Below are positions 43,200 to 54,500 of a DNA stretch of 64,000 nucleotides, in pieces (positions within the stretch are counted from its first letter, which is position 1; each line of letters starts with the position of its first letter). Both the position numbers and the translations under genes were made by a program. The stretch is from NCBI GenBank assembly GCA_963971575.1, contig OZ020611.1, positions 1 to 64,000 of the forward strand, written 5' to 3'. The DNA is from Liopterus haemorrhoidalis (lineage: Eukaryota; Arthropoda; Insecta; Coleoptera; Dytiscidae). The notes under the pieces were generated by a model. It was not told the origin of the DNA. It did no database searches and saw nothing but the letters and a program-made list of their open reading frames with translations.

Positions 43200-43605
43200 C
43201 AGTCTGTTTCAAACGCTTAGGCGGAACTAAATGGGAATTTCGTTCTTTTAGGTTGTCACGACAAGGGACCTTGCTTGGGTTATTTCATTTTTTACGTTGG
43301 AATGTCAAAATTTAAAATTACAACAATGTAACCATGGAAACGAATGACCTTTGTCAAAATTAAATTATTTTTTTATATATTTTAATGACAAAAAAATAAA
43401 TAAATGGGAAATTTGTATTAAGAATGACACAAAAAATCAAAATATAAAGAAAATGACATTTTGAAATGATATTAACCTTAACCAAAAATGTTTATTGTAA
43501 GTATGATTTACAAAGCTTAAACAAAACGGTCGAAAAGCACGATTTAAACGATGAAAGTAACTAGATTGCAAAATTTAGTTCCGCTTAACAGTTTGGAACA
43601 GACTG
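43200..43605 (+). mobile_element. Tc1/mariner-type MITE, copy 3 (LINE 3' UTR)
   Basis: 406 bp, same orientation as copy 2, only 223 bp from it, flanked by TA. It interrupts the LINE 3' untranslated region between its stop codon and tail. In sequence it is closer to copy 1 (shared 'cgacaagggacc' and 'gcttgggttatttc' reading) than to copy 2. Confidence 0.92.
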
Positions 43606-43899
43606 TATATCTATGTGTAACTCTTTTTGTGTAAATCTACACTATTGTTTGACTGACTGTAAACAATTTAATTGTATTGTATTGTGGTCAATAAATATTA
43701 TTATTATTATTAAAAGTGACCCAATTTTTAATTAGTTGTTTAAATAACATAAATGTATTTTGTGCTAAAATTGGTTCATAATGATACAGCCTTCACCTGT
43801 AACAAAAGAAAAGGATATTCAAATCTCTTGCAAAAAAAGGACAGTCATGTTTGTGACCTAATATAAAAATATAATGCAGCAATAGAAATTGATGCTTAC

Positions 43900-44449
43900 C
43901 TATTCTTTGCATGAAGTACAGGTGACTTGTTGTAGTGAATGACTCTTGCAAATTGTCCTATGACATTCTGAGCAAAGGGTGGAATGTTTGGTATCTTTAC
44001 TCCTAGGACGCAAGTAGTATCTACGCCTTACAACAGGACCTGCTTGTGTAGGCTGATCTCCAGAAGTCATTTCGGTCCCTCATGCGATGGAGATTATTGA
44101 GCGAAGCTCTCTGGACAAATCGGCTATGGCAAATCTTATTTTTAAATGCTCATTGATAAGACTCATTCCTAGCTCTTAATTACTCTGGTAAAATCAGAGC
44201 GATTTTTTATAATTCCAGGATTAGCAGCATGAAAAATAATATGACTATTTACAATAACAATATCCATTATAGCGTACCAAATTACTAAAGGCCATCGACG
44301 ACATCTTCGGCCTGAACGATAAAGGGCACATTTTTGGTCAAGGGCATCAACGCCTCCTTTCATCGCATTATAAAAAATGATTACCTCTGGTTTTTTGCTC
44401 TCCTGATCAACAGAGTTGTCGTGATGCTTGGTTGACATGATTAGGGTTA
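43900..44449 (-). pseudogene. piggyBac transposase, C-terminal fragment (E)
   Basis: Same structure as copy A: IIFYNAMKGGVDALDQK (T to M in the signature), the frameshift after IKS at 44169, the same TGA and the same cysteine-rich tail with a stop at 43900. The second aspartate of the D-x-x-D motif is retained. Confidence 0.92.
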
Positions 44450-44570
44450 CCAACCGTCCTACTTTAGTAGGTCATGTCCTACAATTTACCTCCTTGTCCT
44501 TCGCCCCCTACCTACTGTTAAAAAATATCGGAAATGTCCTACTTTATAGTATTTTTACTTTTGAAGACGC
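44445..44570. mobile_element. unclassified insertion, third copy, truncated
   Basis: First ~125 bp of the block seen at 11900 and 24789. It is cut at 'ttttgaagacgc' where the 42-bp minisatellite of the inverted arm begins. Confidence 0.65.
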
Positions 44571-45117
44571 TGTGCTGGTGAGCTGCAGGTGTACTACGAT
44601 CAAGTGCAGCGCCGTGTTAGTGAGCGGCGGGTGAACTACGATCAAATGTGGCGCTGTGCAGGTGGGCAGCGGGTGAACTACGATCAAATGTGGCGCTGTG
44701 CAGGTGGGCAGCGGGTGAACTACGATCAAATGTGGCGCTGTGCAGGTGGGCAGCGGGTGAACTACGATCAAATGTGGCGCTGTGCAGGTGGGCAGCGGGT
44801 GAACTACGATCAAATGTGGCGCTGTGCAGGTGGACAGCGGGTGAACTAAGATCAAATGTGGCACTGTGCAGGTGGGCAGCGGGTGAACTACGATCAAATG
44901 TGGCGCTGTGCAGGTGGACAGCGGGTGAACTAAGATCAAATGTGGCGCTGTGCAGGTGGGCAGCGGGTGAACTACGATCAAATGTGGCGTTGTGCGGGTG
45001 GGCAGCGGGTGAACTACGATCAAATGTGACGCTGTGCAGGTGGGCAGCGGGTGAACTACGATCAAATGTAGCGCTGTGCTGGTGAGCGGCGGATGTACTA
45101 CGATCAAATGCGGTGAT
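44571..45117. repeat. 42-bp minisatellite, array 3 (inverted)
   Basis: The unit 'atcaaatgtggcgctgtgca' plus 'ggtgggcagcgggtgaactacg' has period 42 (44641, 44683 and on). It is the reverse complement of arrays 1 and 2 but with its own variant ('caggtgggcagcggg') homogenised across about 12 units and no 209-bp higher-order unit. A 187-codon minus-strand frame and a 145-codon plus-strand frame both arise from the 3n period. Confidence 0.95.
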
Positions 45118-45143
45118 GTGCGTTATATTTTCGAAATACTAAA

Positions 45144-45538
45144 GGTTTGTTCGTTTGTGTTGCACCAGACTTGTCCAGGATAAGAGCAGCTGACGTCACT
45201 ATAGGGATTTGCAGCTAAGCACCCTACCATCTGGTGAGCGTTTCATGAACTTGTGTACATCAGATAAAATTTCGTTTTGTATGAGTATTTTAGATGTTTA
45301 CAAGTAATGTCACTTCACAAAATCAGAAAATCCCAAACAATTATTTATTTTTTGTCGTTTTTTGATACACTTTTCGCTATTATTTACTAGTAAATGTCAA
45401 GTGGTATCTGATTTAGAATGGTTTCAAAAATTCCGCGTGGCGCTACAATCTTAAAATTTTTCCCCTATATAAGATAGCATTGGTGGGGGAAGCTGTGGTG
45501 TAGTTCAGTGTAGGTTGGGCAACACAAACGAACACACC
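45144..45538. mobile_element. 395-bp TIR element (GGTTTGTTCGTTTGTGTTGC)
   Basis: The ends match at 19 of 20 bases (ggtttgttcgtttgtgttgc / gcaacacaaacgaacacacc). The left arm gives the empty site (ttagtatatcg, reverse complement 'cgatatactaaaaagg'). Flanks are 'taaa' and 'ttaa', so a 4-bp TTAA-like target is possible but imperfect. The interior carries TATATAAG at 45466-45473 and an insect-type initiator TTCAGTG at 45504-45510. The spacing of about 41 bp is longer than the usual ~30, so promoter activity is uncertain. Confidence 0.75.
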
Positions 45539-45937
45539 TTAAAAGAGAATGTAATTTTTGTAATTGTGTCCCTGGAAACGAAACGAACACATACACACGA
45601 CTGACACATTTTTCTACACGTCATTGTTTACACACTTGTCAAAAATGCCTCACTTACCTTAAGATAAATAATTAATGACGTAATTAAACATTTTTCTCGT
45701 GTGACTTGCATGCAGCGATAAGTTCGCCTGAACGATCCATACTTATCCACTGCACATGTGATAAAAATGTCAAAGTTTCAAGTAGGTTAGTTTAAAATGT
45801 CAGAAATTAGTAAATTATCTCTGATCTTAATACACCTCGAACTCATACTTATTAACTGATTGTAGGAAAAGAACTGACAAAAAACAAACAAAACACATTT
45901 CAGGGTTTTCTAGATATATTTAAATAAGTGTAATAAG

Positions 45938-46791
45938 CAGTGGCGCAGCCAGGAATGTTTTTTGGAGGGGGCCCAGAAGACAAAATGATTTAAATTATGA
46001 ATAATGTTCTCACTTTTGAACAGAGATGGGCGTCTACGCATAAACTTGAATTTTTTACGTCTACGTGTAAATTTACCGTAGACAGCGTAGAGAAGTGTAG
46101 ACTGTGTAGACACGTAGAATCTAGCGTAGAATAATGAAAAATGAGGTTCTGTAACGTTTAAAAAAATAAAATACCGCCAGTTTTATGCAGAAGAGGTAGT
46201 AAAGAATTCAAATTTAATATTTTTGACAGCTTTCTGATTAAAACAACTACTAACTTTTAATTTTAATTTTACTTTAGTAGTTCATACGGACAGAAACCAA
46301 GTAATTCATATTGTCCATAACAACATACGATTTGTGAGATAACATTTTTGGAAACAATATATGTAATTAGAACTACATAAAATTGAAATAAACATAAACA
46401 TTAAAGTAAACTATTTAAACTATTACCATTCTATTATTTAAAATTTTACATTTGAACGTACTGCGCATGTACAGTTTACATTCTACATTCGACACGTAAA
46501 CAAAGACATATTCTACTTGACATGTTTACGCGTAAAATCTACATTAGTCTACATCATGTATTCTACGCGCCCATCACTGCTTTTGAAATACAAGTGACGA
46601 CCTAAAAAAAACAGTCCTCGCTTCTAAAATACAAGTGATGACCAAAAAAAAGTCTTCACTTCTGTGATTAAAAAAGGGTCCTTATCTCTATTTTTAAATA
46701 TAAAACAAAACATTTATTTACATAAAAGATTTTTCCTCTTTCTTGGGGGGGGGGGGGGTGCGTCCCCCGCCCCCTCTTGGCCACGCCACTG
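45938..46791. mobile_element. hAT MITE (CAGTGGCG termini) with nested insertion
   Basis: Inverted-arm counterpart of 28458-28675. The target duplications are GTAATAAG (45930-45937) and GTAAGAAG (46792-46799), 7 of 8 matching. It is enlarged by the nested hAT MITE and by a short tandem duplication of 'caagtgacgacc'-like sequence. It includes a long G-tract near 46745. Confidence 0.9.
46021..46579. mobile_element. nested 559-bp hAT MITE (CAGAGATGGGCG termini)
   Basis: The termini CAGAGATGGGCG and CGCCCATCACTG are inverted. A perfect 8-bp target duplication CTTTTGAA lies at 46013-46020 and 46580-46587. The left arm has the empty site (aattcaaaagtgagaac near 28590). The interior is rich in GTAGAC/GTCTAC words clustered near both ends, likely subterminal binding repeats. 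Non-coding. Confidence 0.95.
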
Positions 46792-49700
46792 GTAAGAAGT
46801 CAACAGAAAGCTGGATGTCTAAGGCAATTTTTTTTCTATAATCAACAGATTTTTGATAATCATTTTTATTCGATATTTGAGTACTCACTAAGAGCTTCCA
46901 TTTAATTTGTTTAAAATAAATTTAAATAATTTGCAAATATTACGTCATTAGAAAATATAAATTAAAAAATCCTAGCGAGTTTTTTCTGCACGCCTAATGA
47001 TCGAATTTATGAGTGTAAGCTCCTTAAAAAGGAGATTCGTTCTCATCTGTTAACAATTTTTTATTATATTTTTAATATGAAACAAGACATACACTACCTT
47101 AGACATAAATACAAAAAATCCATAATTTTACTATCCATAATTTATTTTTCAAAAAATTATATCTCAATAACGGTAAAAGATAGGGACCTCTGGTTTAAAT
47201 TTTTGAGTTCCTCAAGTCCATTTTAGTCGAAGGAAATTGGGGCCTTAATAACCAAACTTATACAAAAGCATGTATCATTAAACAAAACCCTTAAAAATGG
47301 CAAAAAATCGAAAAATCGTAAGGGGGACCCCTTCGATAAGAAATCTCGAATTTTTACAAAAAAAAATATTTCGGATTTTTCTCAAAATTGATACACATTG
47401 GGCCGTAGATCACAAAAATAAGGTTCATTTTGGATTTTGGCCAACTGTTTTTGAGTAAATCGGAAAAAAAGTACCTAAAATTGACTATATCGGAAAATAG
47501 TACCTAAAATTGACTATAACTCAAAAACTAAGGCCTCTTGATTTTTTTAAATATTTTTTTATTAATCCTCACCCCAAAATTACCTAACGGCAATATTTTG
47601 GACTGTATTAGGAAAACTTTTTTTTTTCAAAAAAATTAACAGAGAGTATATGAACATGTATCTCAAAAACTAAAAGAGATAGGGACCTGCGGTTGGAATT
47701 TTTGAAGTTTTAAGGTCCGATATATGGTAAAGGCACATTTTAAAACATATTTTAAACAAAAAAAAATTTTGAAAAATTTTGAAATTTTTGTAATGGAATT
47801 TAATTTTTCAAAAAATTATATCTCAATAACGGTAAAAGATAGGGACCTCTGGTTTAAATTTTTGAGTTCCTCAAGTCCATTTTAGTCGAAGGAAATTGGG
47901 GCCTTAATAACCAAACTTATACAAAAGCATGTATCATTAAACAAAACCCTTAGAAATGGCAAAAAATCGAAAAATCGTAAGGGGGACCCCTTCGATAAGA
48001 AATCTCGAATTTTTACAAAAAAAATATTTCGGATTTTTCTCAAAATTGATACACATTGGGCCGTAGATCACAAAAATAAGGTTCATTTTGGATTTTGGCC
48101 AACTGTTTTTGAGTAAATCGGAAAAAAAGTACCTAAAATTGACTATATCGGAAAATAGTACCTAAAATTGACTATAACTCAAAAACTAAGGCCTCTTGAT
48201 TTTTTGAAATATTTTTTTATTAATCCTCACCCCAAAATTACCTAACGGCCATATTTTGGACTGTATTAGGAAAACTTTTTTTTTTCAAAAAAATTAACAG
48301 AGAGTATATGAACATGTATCTCAAAAACTAAAAGAGATAGGGACCCTCGGTTGGAATTTTTGAAGTTTTAAGGTCCGATATATGGTAAAGGCACATTTTA
48401 AAACATATTTTAAACAAAAAAAATTTTTGAAAAATTTTGAAATTTTTGTAATGTAATTTAATTTTTCAAAAAATTATATCTCAATAACGGTAAAAGATAG
48501 GGACCTCTGGTTTAAATTTTTGAGTTCCTCAAGTCCATTTTAGTCGAAGGAAATTGGGGCCTTAATAACCAAACTTATACAAAAGCATGTATCATTAAAC
48601 AAAACCCTTAAAAATGGCAAAAAATCGAAAAATCGTAAGGGGGACCCCTTCGATAAGAAATCTCGAATTTTTACAAAAAAAAATATTTCGGATTTTTCTC
48701 AAAATTGATACACATTGGGCCGTAGATCACAAAAATAAGGTTCATTTTGGATTTTGGCCAACTGTTTTTGAGTAAATCGGAAAAAAAGTACCTAAAATTG
48801 ACTATATCGGAAAATAGTACCTAAAATTGTCTATAACTCAAAAACTAAGGCCTCTTGATTTTTTTAAATATTTTTTTATTAATCCTCACCCCAAAATTAC
48901 CTAACGGCCATATTTTGGACTGTATTAGGAAAACTTTTTTTTTTCAAAAAAACTAACAGAGAGTATATGAACATGTATCTCAAAAACTAAAAGAGATAGG
49001 GACCTGCGGTTGGAATTTTTGAAGTTTTAAGGTCCGATATATGGTAAAGGCACATTTTAAAACATATTTTAAACAAAAAAAATTTTTGAAAAATTTTGAA
49101 ATTTTTGTAATGGAATTTAATTTTTCAAAAAATTATATCTCAATAACGGTAAAAGATAGGGACCTCTGGTTTAAATTTTTGAGTTCCTCAAGTCCATTTT
49201 AGTCGAAGGAAATTGGGGCCTTAATAACCAAACTTATACAAAAGCATGTATCATTAAACAAAACCCTTAGAAATGGCAAAAAATCGAAAAATCGTAAGGG
49301 GGACCCCTTCGATAAGAAATCTCGAATTTTTACAAAAAAAAATATTTCGGATTTTTCTCAAAATTGATACACATTGGGCCGTAGATCACAAAAATAAGGT
49401 TCATTTTGGATTTTGGCCAACTGTTTTTGAGTAAATCGGAAAAAAAGTACCTAAAATTGACTATATCGGAAAATAGTACCTAAAATTGTCTATAACTCAA
49501 AAACTAAGGCCTCTTGATTTTTTTAAATATTTTTTTATTAATCCTCACCCCAAAATTACCTAACGGCCATATTTTGGACTGTATTAGGAAAACTTTTTTT
49601 TTTCAAAAAAACTAACAGAGAGTATATGAACATGTATCTCAGAAACTAAAAGAGATAGGGACCTGCGGTTGGAATTTTTGAAGTTTTAAGGTCCGATATA

Positions 49701-49904
49701 TGGTAAAGGCACATTTTAAAACATATTTTAAACAAAAAAAATTTTTGAAAAATTTTGAAATTTTTGTAATGGAATTTAATTTTTCAAAAAATTATATCTC
49801 AATAACGGTAAAAGATAGGGACCTCTGGTTTAAATTTTTGAGTTCCTCAAGTCCATTTTAGTCGAAGGAAATTGGGGCCTTAATAACCAAACTTATACAA
49901 AAGC

Positions 49905-52900
49905 ATGTATCATTAAACAAAATCCTAAAACATGGCAAAAAATCGAAAAATCGTAAGGGGGACCCCTTCGATAAGAAATCTCGAATTTTTACAAAAAAAA
50001 ATATTTCGGATTTTTCTCAAAATTGATACACATTGGGCCGTAGATCACAAAAATAAGGTTCATTTTGGATTTTGGCCAACTGTTTTTGAGTAAATCGGAA
50101 AAAAAGTACCTAAAATTGACTATATCGGAAAATAGTACCTAAAATTGACTATAACTCAAAAACTAAGGCCTCTTGATTTTTTTAAATATTTTTTTATTAA
50201 TCCTCACCCCAAAATTACCTAACGGCCATATTTTGGACTGTATTAGGAAAATTTTTTTTTTTCAAAAAAATGAACAGAGAGTATATGAACATGTATCTCA
50301 AAAACTAAAAGAGATAGGGACCTGCGGTTGGAATTTTTGAAGTTTTAAGGTCCGATATATGGTAAAGGCACATTTTAAAACATATTTTAAACAAAAAAAA
50401 TTTTTGAAAAATTTTGAAATTTTTGTAATGTAATTTAATTTTTCCAAAAATTATATCTCAATAACGGTAAAAGATAGGGACCTCTGGTTTAAATTTTTGA
50501 GTTCCTCAAGTCCATTTTAGTCGAAGGAAATTGGGGCCTTAATAACCAAACTTATACAAAAGCATGTATCATTAAACAAAACCCTTAGAAATGGCAAAAA
50601 ATCGAAAAATCGTAAGGGGGACCCCTTCGATAAGAAATCTCGAATTTTTACAAAAAAAAATATTTCGGATTTTTCTCAAAATTGATACACATTGGGCCGT
50701 AGATCACAAAAATAAGGTTCATTTTGGATTTTGGCCAACTGTTTTTGAGTAAATCGGAAAAAAAGTACCTAAAATTGACTATATCGGAAAATAGTACCTA
50801 AAATTGTCTATAACTCAAAAACTAAGGCCTCTTGATTTTTTTAAATATTTTTTTATTAATCCTCACCCCAAAATTACCTAACGGCCATATTTTGGACTGT
50901 ATTAGGAAAACTTTTTTTTTTCAAAAAAACTAACAGAGAGTATATGAACATGTATCTCAAAAACTAAAAGAGATAGGGACCTGCGGTTGGAATTTTTGAA
51001 GTTTTAAGGTCCGATATATGGTAAAGGCACATTTTAAAACATATTTTAAACAAAAAAAATTTTTGAAAAATTTTGAAATTTTTGTAATGGAATTTAATTT
51101 TTCAAAAAATTATATCTCAATAACGGTAAAAGATAGGGACCTCTGGTTTAAATTTTTGAGTTCCTCAAGTCCATTTTAGTCGAAGGAAATTGGGGCCTTA
51201 ATAACCAAACTTATACAAAAGCATGTATCATTAAACAAAACCCTTAGAAATGGCAAAAAATCGAAAAATCGTAAGGGGGACCCCTTCGATAAGAAATCTC
51301 GAATTTTTACAAAAAAAAATATTTCGGATTTTTCTCAAAATTGATACACATTGGGCCGTAGATCACAAAAATAAGGTTCATTTTGGATTATGGCCAACTG
51401 TTTTTGAGTAAATCGGAAAAAAAGTACCTAAAATTGACTATATCGGAAAATAGTACCTAAAATTGACTATAACTCAAAAACTAAGGCCTCTTGATTTTTT
51501 TTAATATTTTTTTATTAATCCTCACCCCAAAATTACCTAACGGCCATATTTTGGACTGTATTAGGAAAACTTTTTTTTTTTCAAAAAAATTAACATAGAG
51601 TATATGAACATGTATCTCAAAAACTAAAAGAGATAGGGACCTGCGGTTGGAATTTTTGAAGTTTTAAGGTCCGATATATGGTAAAGGCACATTTTAAAAC
51701 ATATTTTAAACAAAAAAAATTTTTGAAAAATTTTGAAATTTTTGTAATAGAATTTAATTTTTCAAAAAATTATATCTCAATAACGGTAAAAGATAGGGAC
51801 CTCTGGTTTAAATTTTTGAGTTCCTCAAGTCCATTTTAGTCGAAGGAAATTGGGGCCTTAATAACCAAACTTATACAAAAGCATGTATCATTAAACAAAA
51901 CCCTTAAAAATGGTAAAAAATCGAAAAATCGTAAGGGGGACCCCTTCGATAAGAAATCTCGAATTTTTACAAAAAAAAATATTTCGGATTTTTCTCAAAA
52001 TTGATACACATTGGGCCGTAGATCACAAAAATAAGGTTCATTTTGGATTTTGGCCAACTGTTTTTGAGTAAATCGGAAAAAAAGTACCTAAAATTGACTA
52101 TATCGGAAAATAGTACCTAAAATTGACTATAACTCAAAAACTAAGGCCTCTTGATTTTTTTAAATATTTTTTTATTAATCCTCACCCCAAAATTACCTAA
52201 CGGCCATATTTTGGACTGTATTAGGAAAACTTTTTTTTTTCAAAAAAACTAACAGAGAGTATATGAACATGTATCTCAAAAACTAAAAGAGATAGGGACC
52301 TGCGGTTGGAATTTTTGAAGTTTTAAGGTCCGATATATGGTAAAGGCACATTTTAAAACATATTTTAAACAAAAAAAATTTTTGAAAAATTTTGAAATTT
52401 TTGTAATGGAATTTAATTTTTCAAAAAATTATATCTCAATAACGGTAAAAGATAGGGACCTCTGGTTTAAATTTTTGAGTTCCTCAAGTCCATTTTAGTC
52501 GAAGGAAATTGGGGCCTTAATAACCAAACTTATACAAAAGCATGTATCATTAAACAAAACCCTTAGAAATGGCAAAAAATCGAAAAATCGTAAGGGGGAC
52601 CCCTTCGATAAGAAATCTCGAATTTTTACAAAAAAAAATATTTCGGATTTTTCTCAAAATTGATACACATTGGGCCGTAGATCACAAAAATAAGGTTCAT
52701 TTTGGATTTTGGCCAACTGTTTTTGAGTAAATCTGAAAAAAAGTACCTAAAATTGACTATATCGGAAAATAGTACCTAAAATTGACTATAACTCAAAAAC
52801 TAAGGCCTCTTGATTTTTTTAAATATTTTTTTATTAATCCTCACCCCAAAATTACCTAACGGCCATATTTTGGACTGTATTAGGAAAACTTTTTTTTTTC

Positions 52901-54500
52901 AAAAAAAGTAACAGAGAGTATATGAACATGTATCTCAAAAACTAAAAGAGATAGGGACCTGCGGTTGGAATTTTTGAAGTTTTAAGGTCCGATATATGGT
53001 AAAGGCACATTTTAAAACATATTTTAAACAAAAAAAATTTTTGAAAAATTTTGAAATTTTTGTAATGGAATTTAATTTTTCAAAAAATTATATCTCAATA
53101 ACGGTAAAAGATAGGGACCTCTGGTTTAAATTTTTGAGTTCCTCAAGTCCATTTTAGTCGAAGGAAATTGGGGCCTTAATAACCAAACTTATACAAAAGC
53201 ATGTATCATTAAACAAAACCCTTAGAAATGGCAAAAAATCGAAAAATCGTAAGGGGGACCCCTTCGATAAGAAATCTCGAATTTTTACAAAAAAAAATAT
53301 TTCGGATTTTTCTCAAAATTGATACACATTGGGCCGTAGATCACAAAAATAAGGTTCATTTTGGATTTTGGCCAACTGTTTTTGAGTAAATCTGAAAAAA
53401 AGTACCTAAAATTGACTATATCGGAAAATAGTACCTAAAATTGACTATAACTCAAAAACTAAGGCCTCTTGATTTTTTTAAATATTTTTTTATTAATCCT
53501 CACCCCAAAATTACCTAACGGCCATATTTTGGACTGTATTAGGAAAACTTTTTTTTTTCAAAAAAACTAACAGAGAGTATATGAACATGTATCTCAAAAA
53601 CTAAAAGAGATAGGGACCTGCGGTTGGAATTTTTGAAGTTTTAAGGTCCGATATATGGTAAAGGCACATTTTAAAACATATTTTAAACAAAAAAAATTTT
53701 TGAAAAATTTTGAAATTTTTGTAATGGAATTTAATTTTTCAAAAAATTATATCTCAATAACGGTAAAAGATAGGGACCTCTGGTTTAAATTTTTGAGTTC
53801 CTCAAGTCCATTTTAGTCGAAGGAAATTGGGGCCTTAATAACCAAACTTATACAAAAGCATGTATCATTAAACAAAACCCTTAGAAATGGCAAAAAATCG
53901 AAAAATCGTAAGGGGGACCCCTTCGATAAGAAATCTCGAATTTTTACAAAAAAAAATATTTCGGATTTTTCTCAAAATTGATACACATTGGGCCGTGGAT
54001 CACAAAAATAAGGTTCATTTTGGATTTTGGCCAACTGTTTTTGAGTAAATCGGAAAAAAAGTACCTAAAATTGACTATATCGGAAAATAGTACCTAAAAT
54101 TGACTATAACTCAAAAACTAAGGCCTCTTGATTTTTTTAAATATTTTTTTATTAATCCTCACCCCAAAATTACCTAACGGCCATATTTTGGACTGTATTA
54201 GGAAAACTTTTTTTTTTCAAAAAAACTAACAGAGAGTATATGAACATGTATCTCAAAAACTAAAAGAGATAGGGACCTGCGGTTGGAATTTTTGAAGTTT
54301 TAAGGTCCGATTTATGGTAAAGGCACATTTTAAAACATATTTTAAACAAAAAAAATTTTTGAAAAATTTTGAAATTTTTGTAATGGAATTTAATTTTTCC
54401 AAAAATTATATCTCAATAACGGTAAAAGATAGGGACCTCTGGTTTAAATTTTTGAGTTCCTCAAGTCCATTTTAGTCGAAGGAAATTGGGGCCTTAATAA
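49905..54500 (+). repeat. 659-bp satellite, 10-monomer higher-order block, copy 1
   Basis: Private variants recur 6,591 bp (10 monomers) downstream in the same order: 'aatcctaaaacatgg' 49921 and 56512, 'ttggattatggcc' 51385 and 57976, 'gtaatagaattt' near 51746 and 58337, 'aaatggtaaaaaatc' near 51906 and 58497, 'gggccgtggatc' near 53990 and 60581. The end is approximate. Confidence 0.85.

Larger units (their letters stand above)
42033..43711 (+). mobile_element. 5'-truncated LINE (non-LTR retrotransposon)
   Basis: Plus-strand insertion with an AAAA target duplication (42029-42032, 43712-43715), a polyadenylation-like 'caataaatatt' and a (ATT)n tail, as expected for target-primed reverse transcription. 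The 5' end is truncated inside the reverse transcriptase. Two MITE copies have since inserted into it. LINE clade is not assigned. Confidence 0.9.
41978..44444 (-). mobile_element. piggyBac element remnant in MU E, split by a LINE
   Basis: It starts CCCTGTACTACTATCG after TTAA. It is interrupted within its subterminal palindrome (ggggtcaaaa | gtgaccc) by a LINE at 42033-43711. The rest (43712-44444) matches copies A and C, including the truncation at 'gacatgattagggttacc'. Confidence 0.9.
45118..47121. repeat. right arm of large inverted duplication (non-minisatellite part)
   Basis: Reverse complement of 28129-29003 and 29792-29890. It contains a TIR element (45144-45538) and a nested hAT MITE absent from the left arm, and lacks the solo LTR. 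The outer end at about 47121 abuts the 659-bp satellite. Confidence 0.9.
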
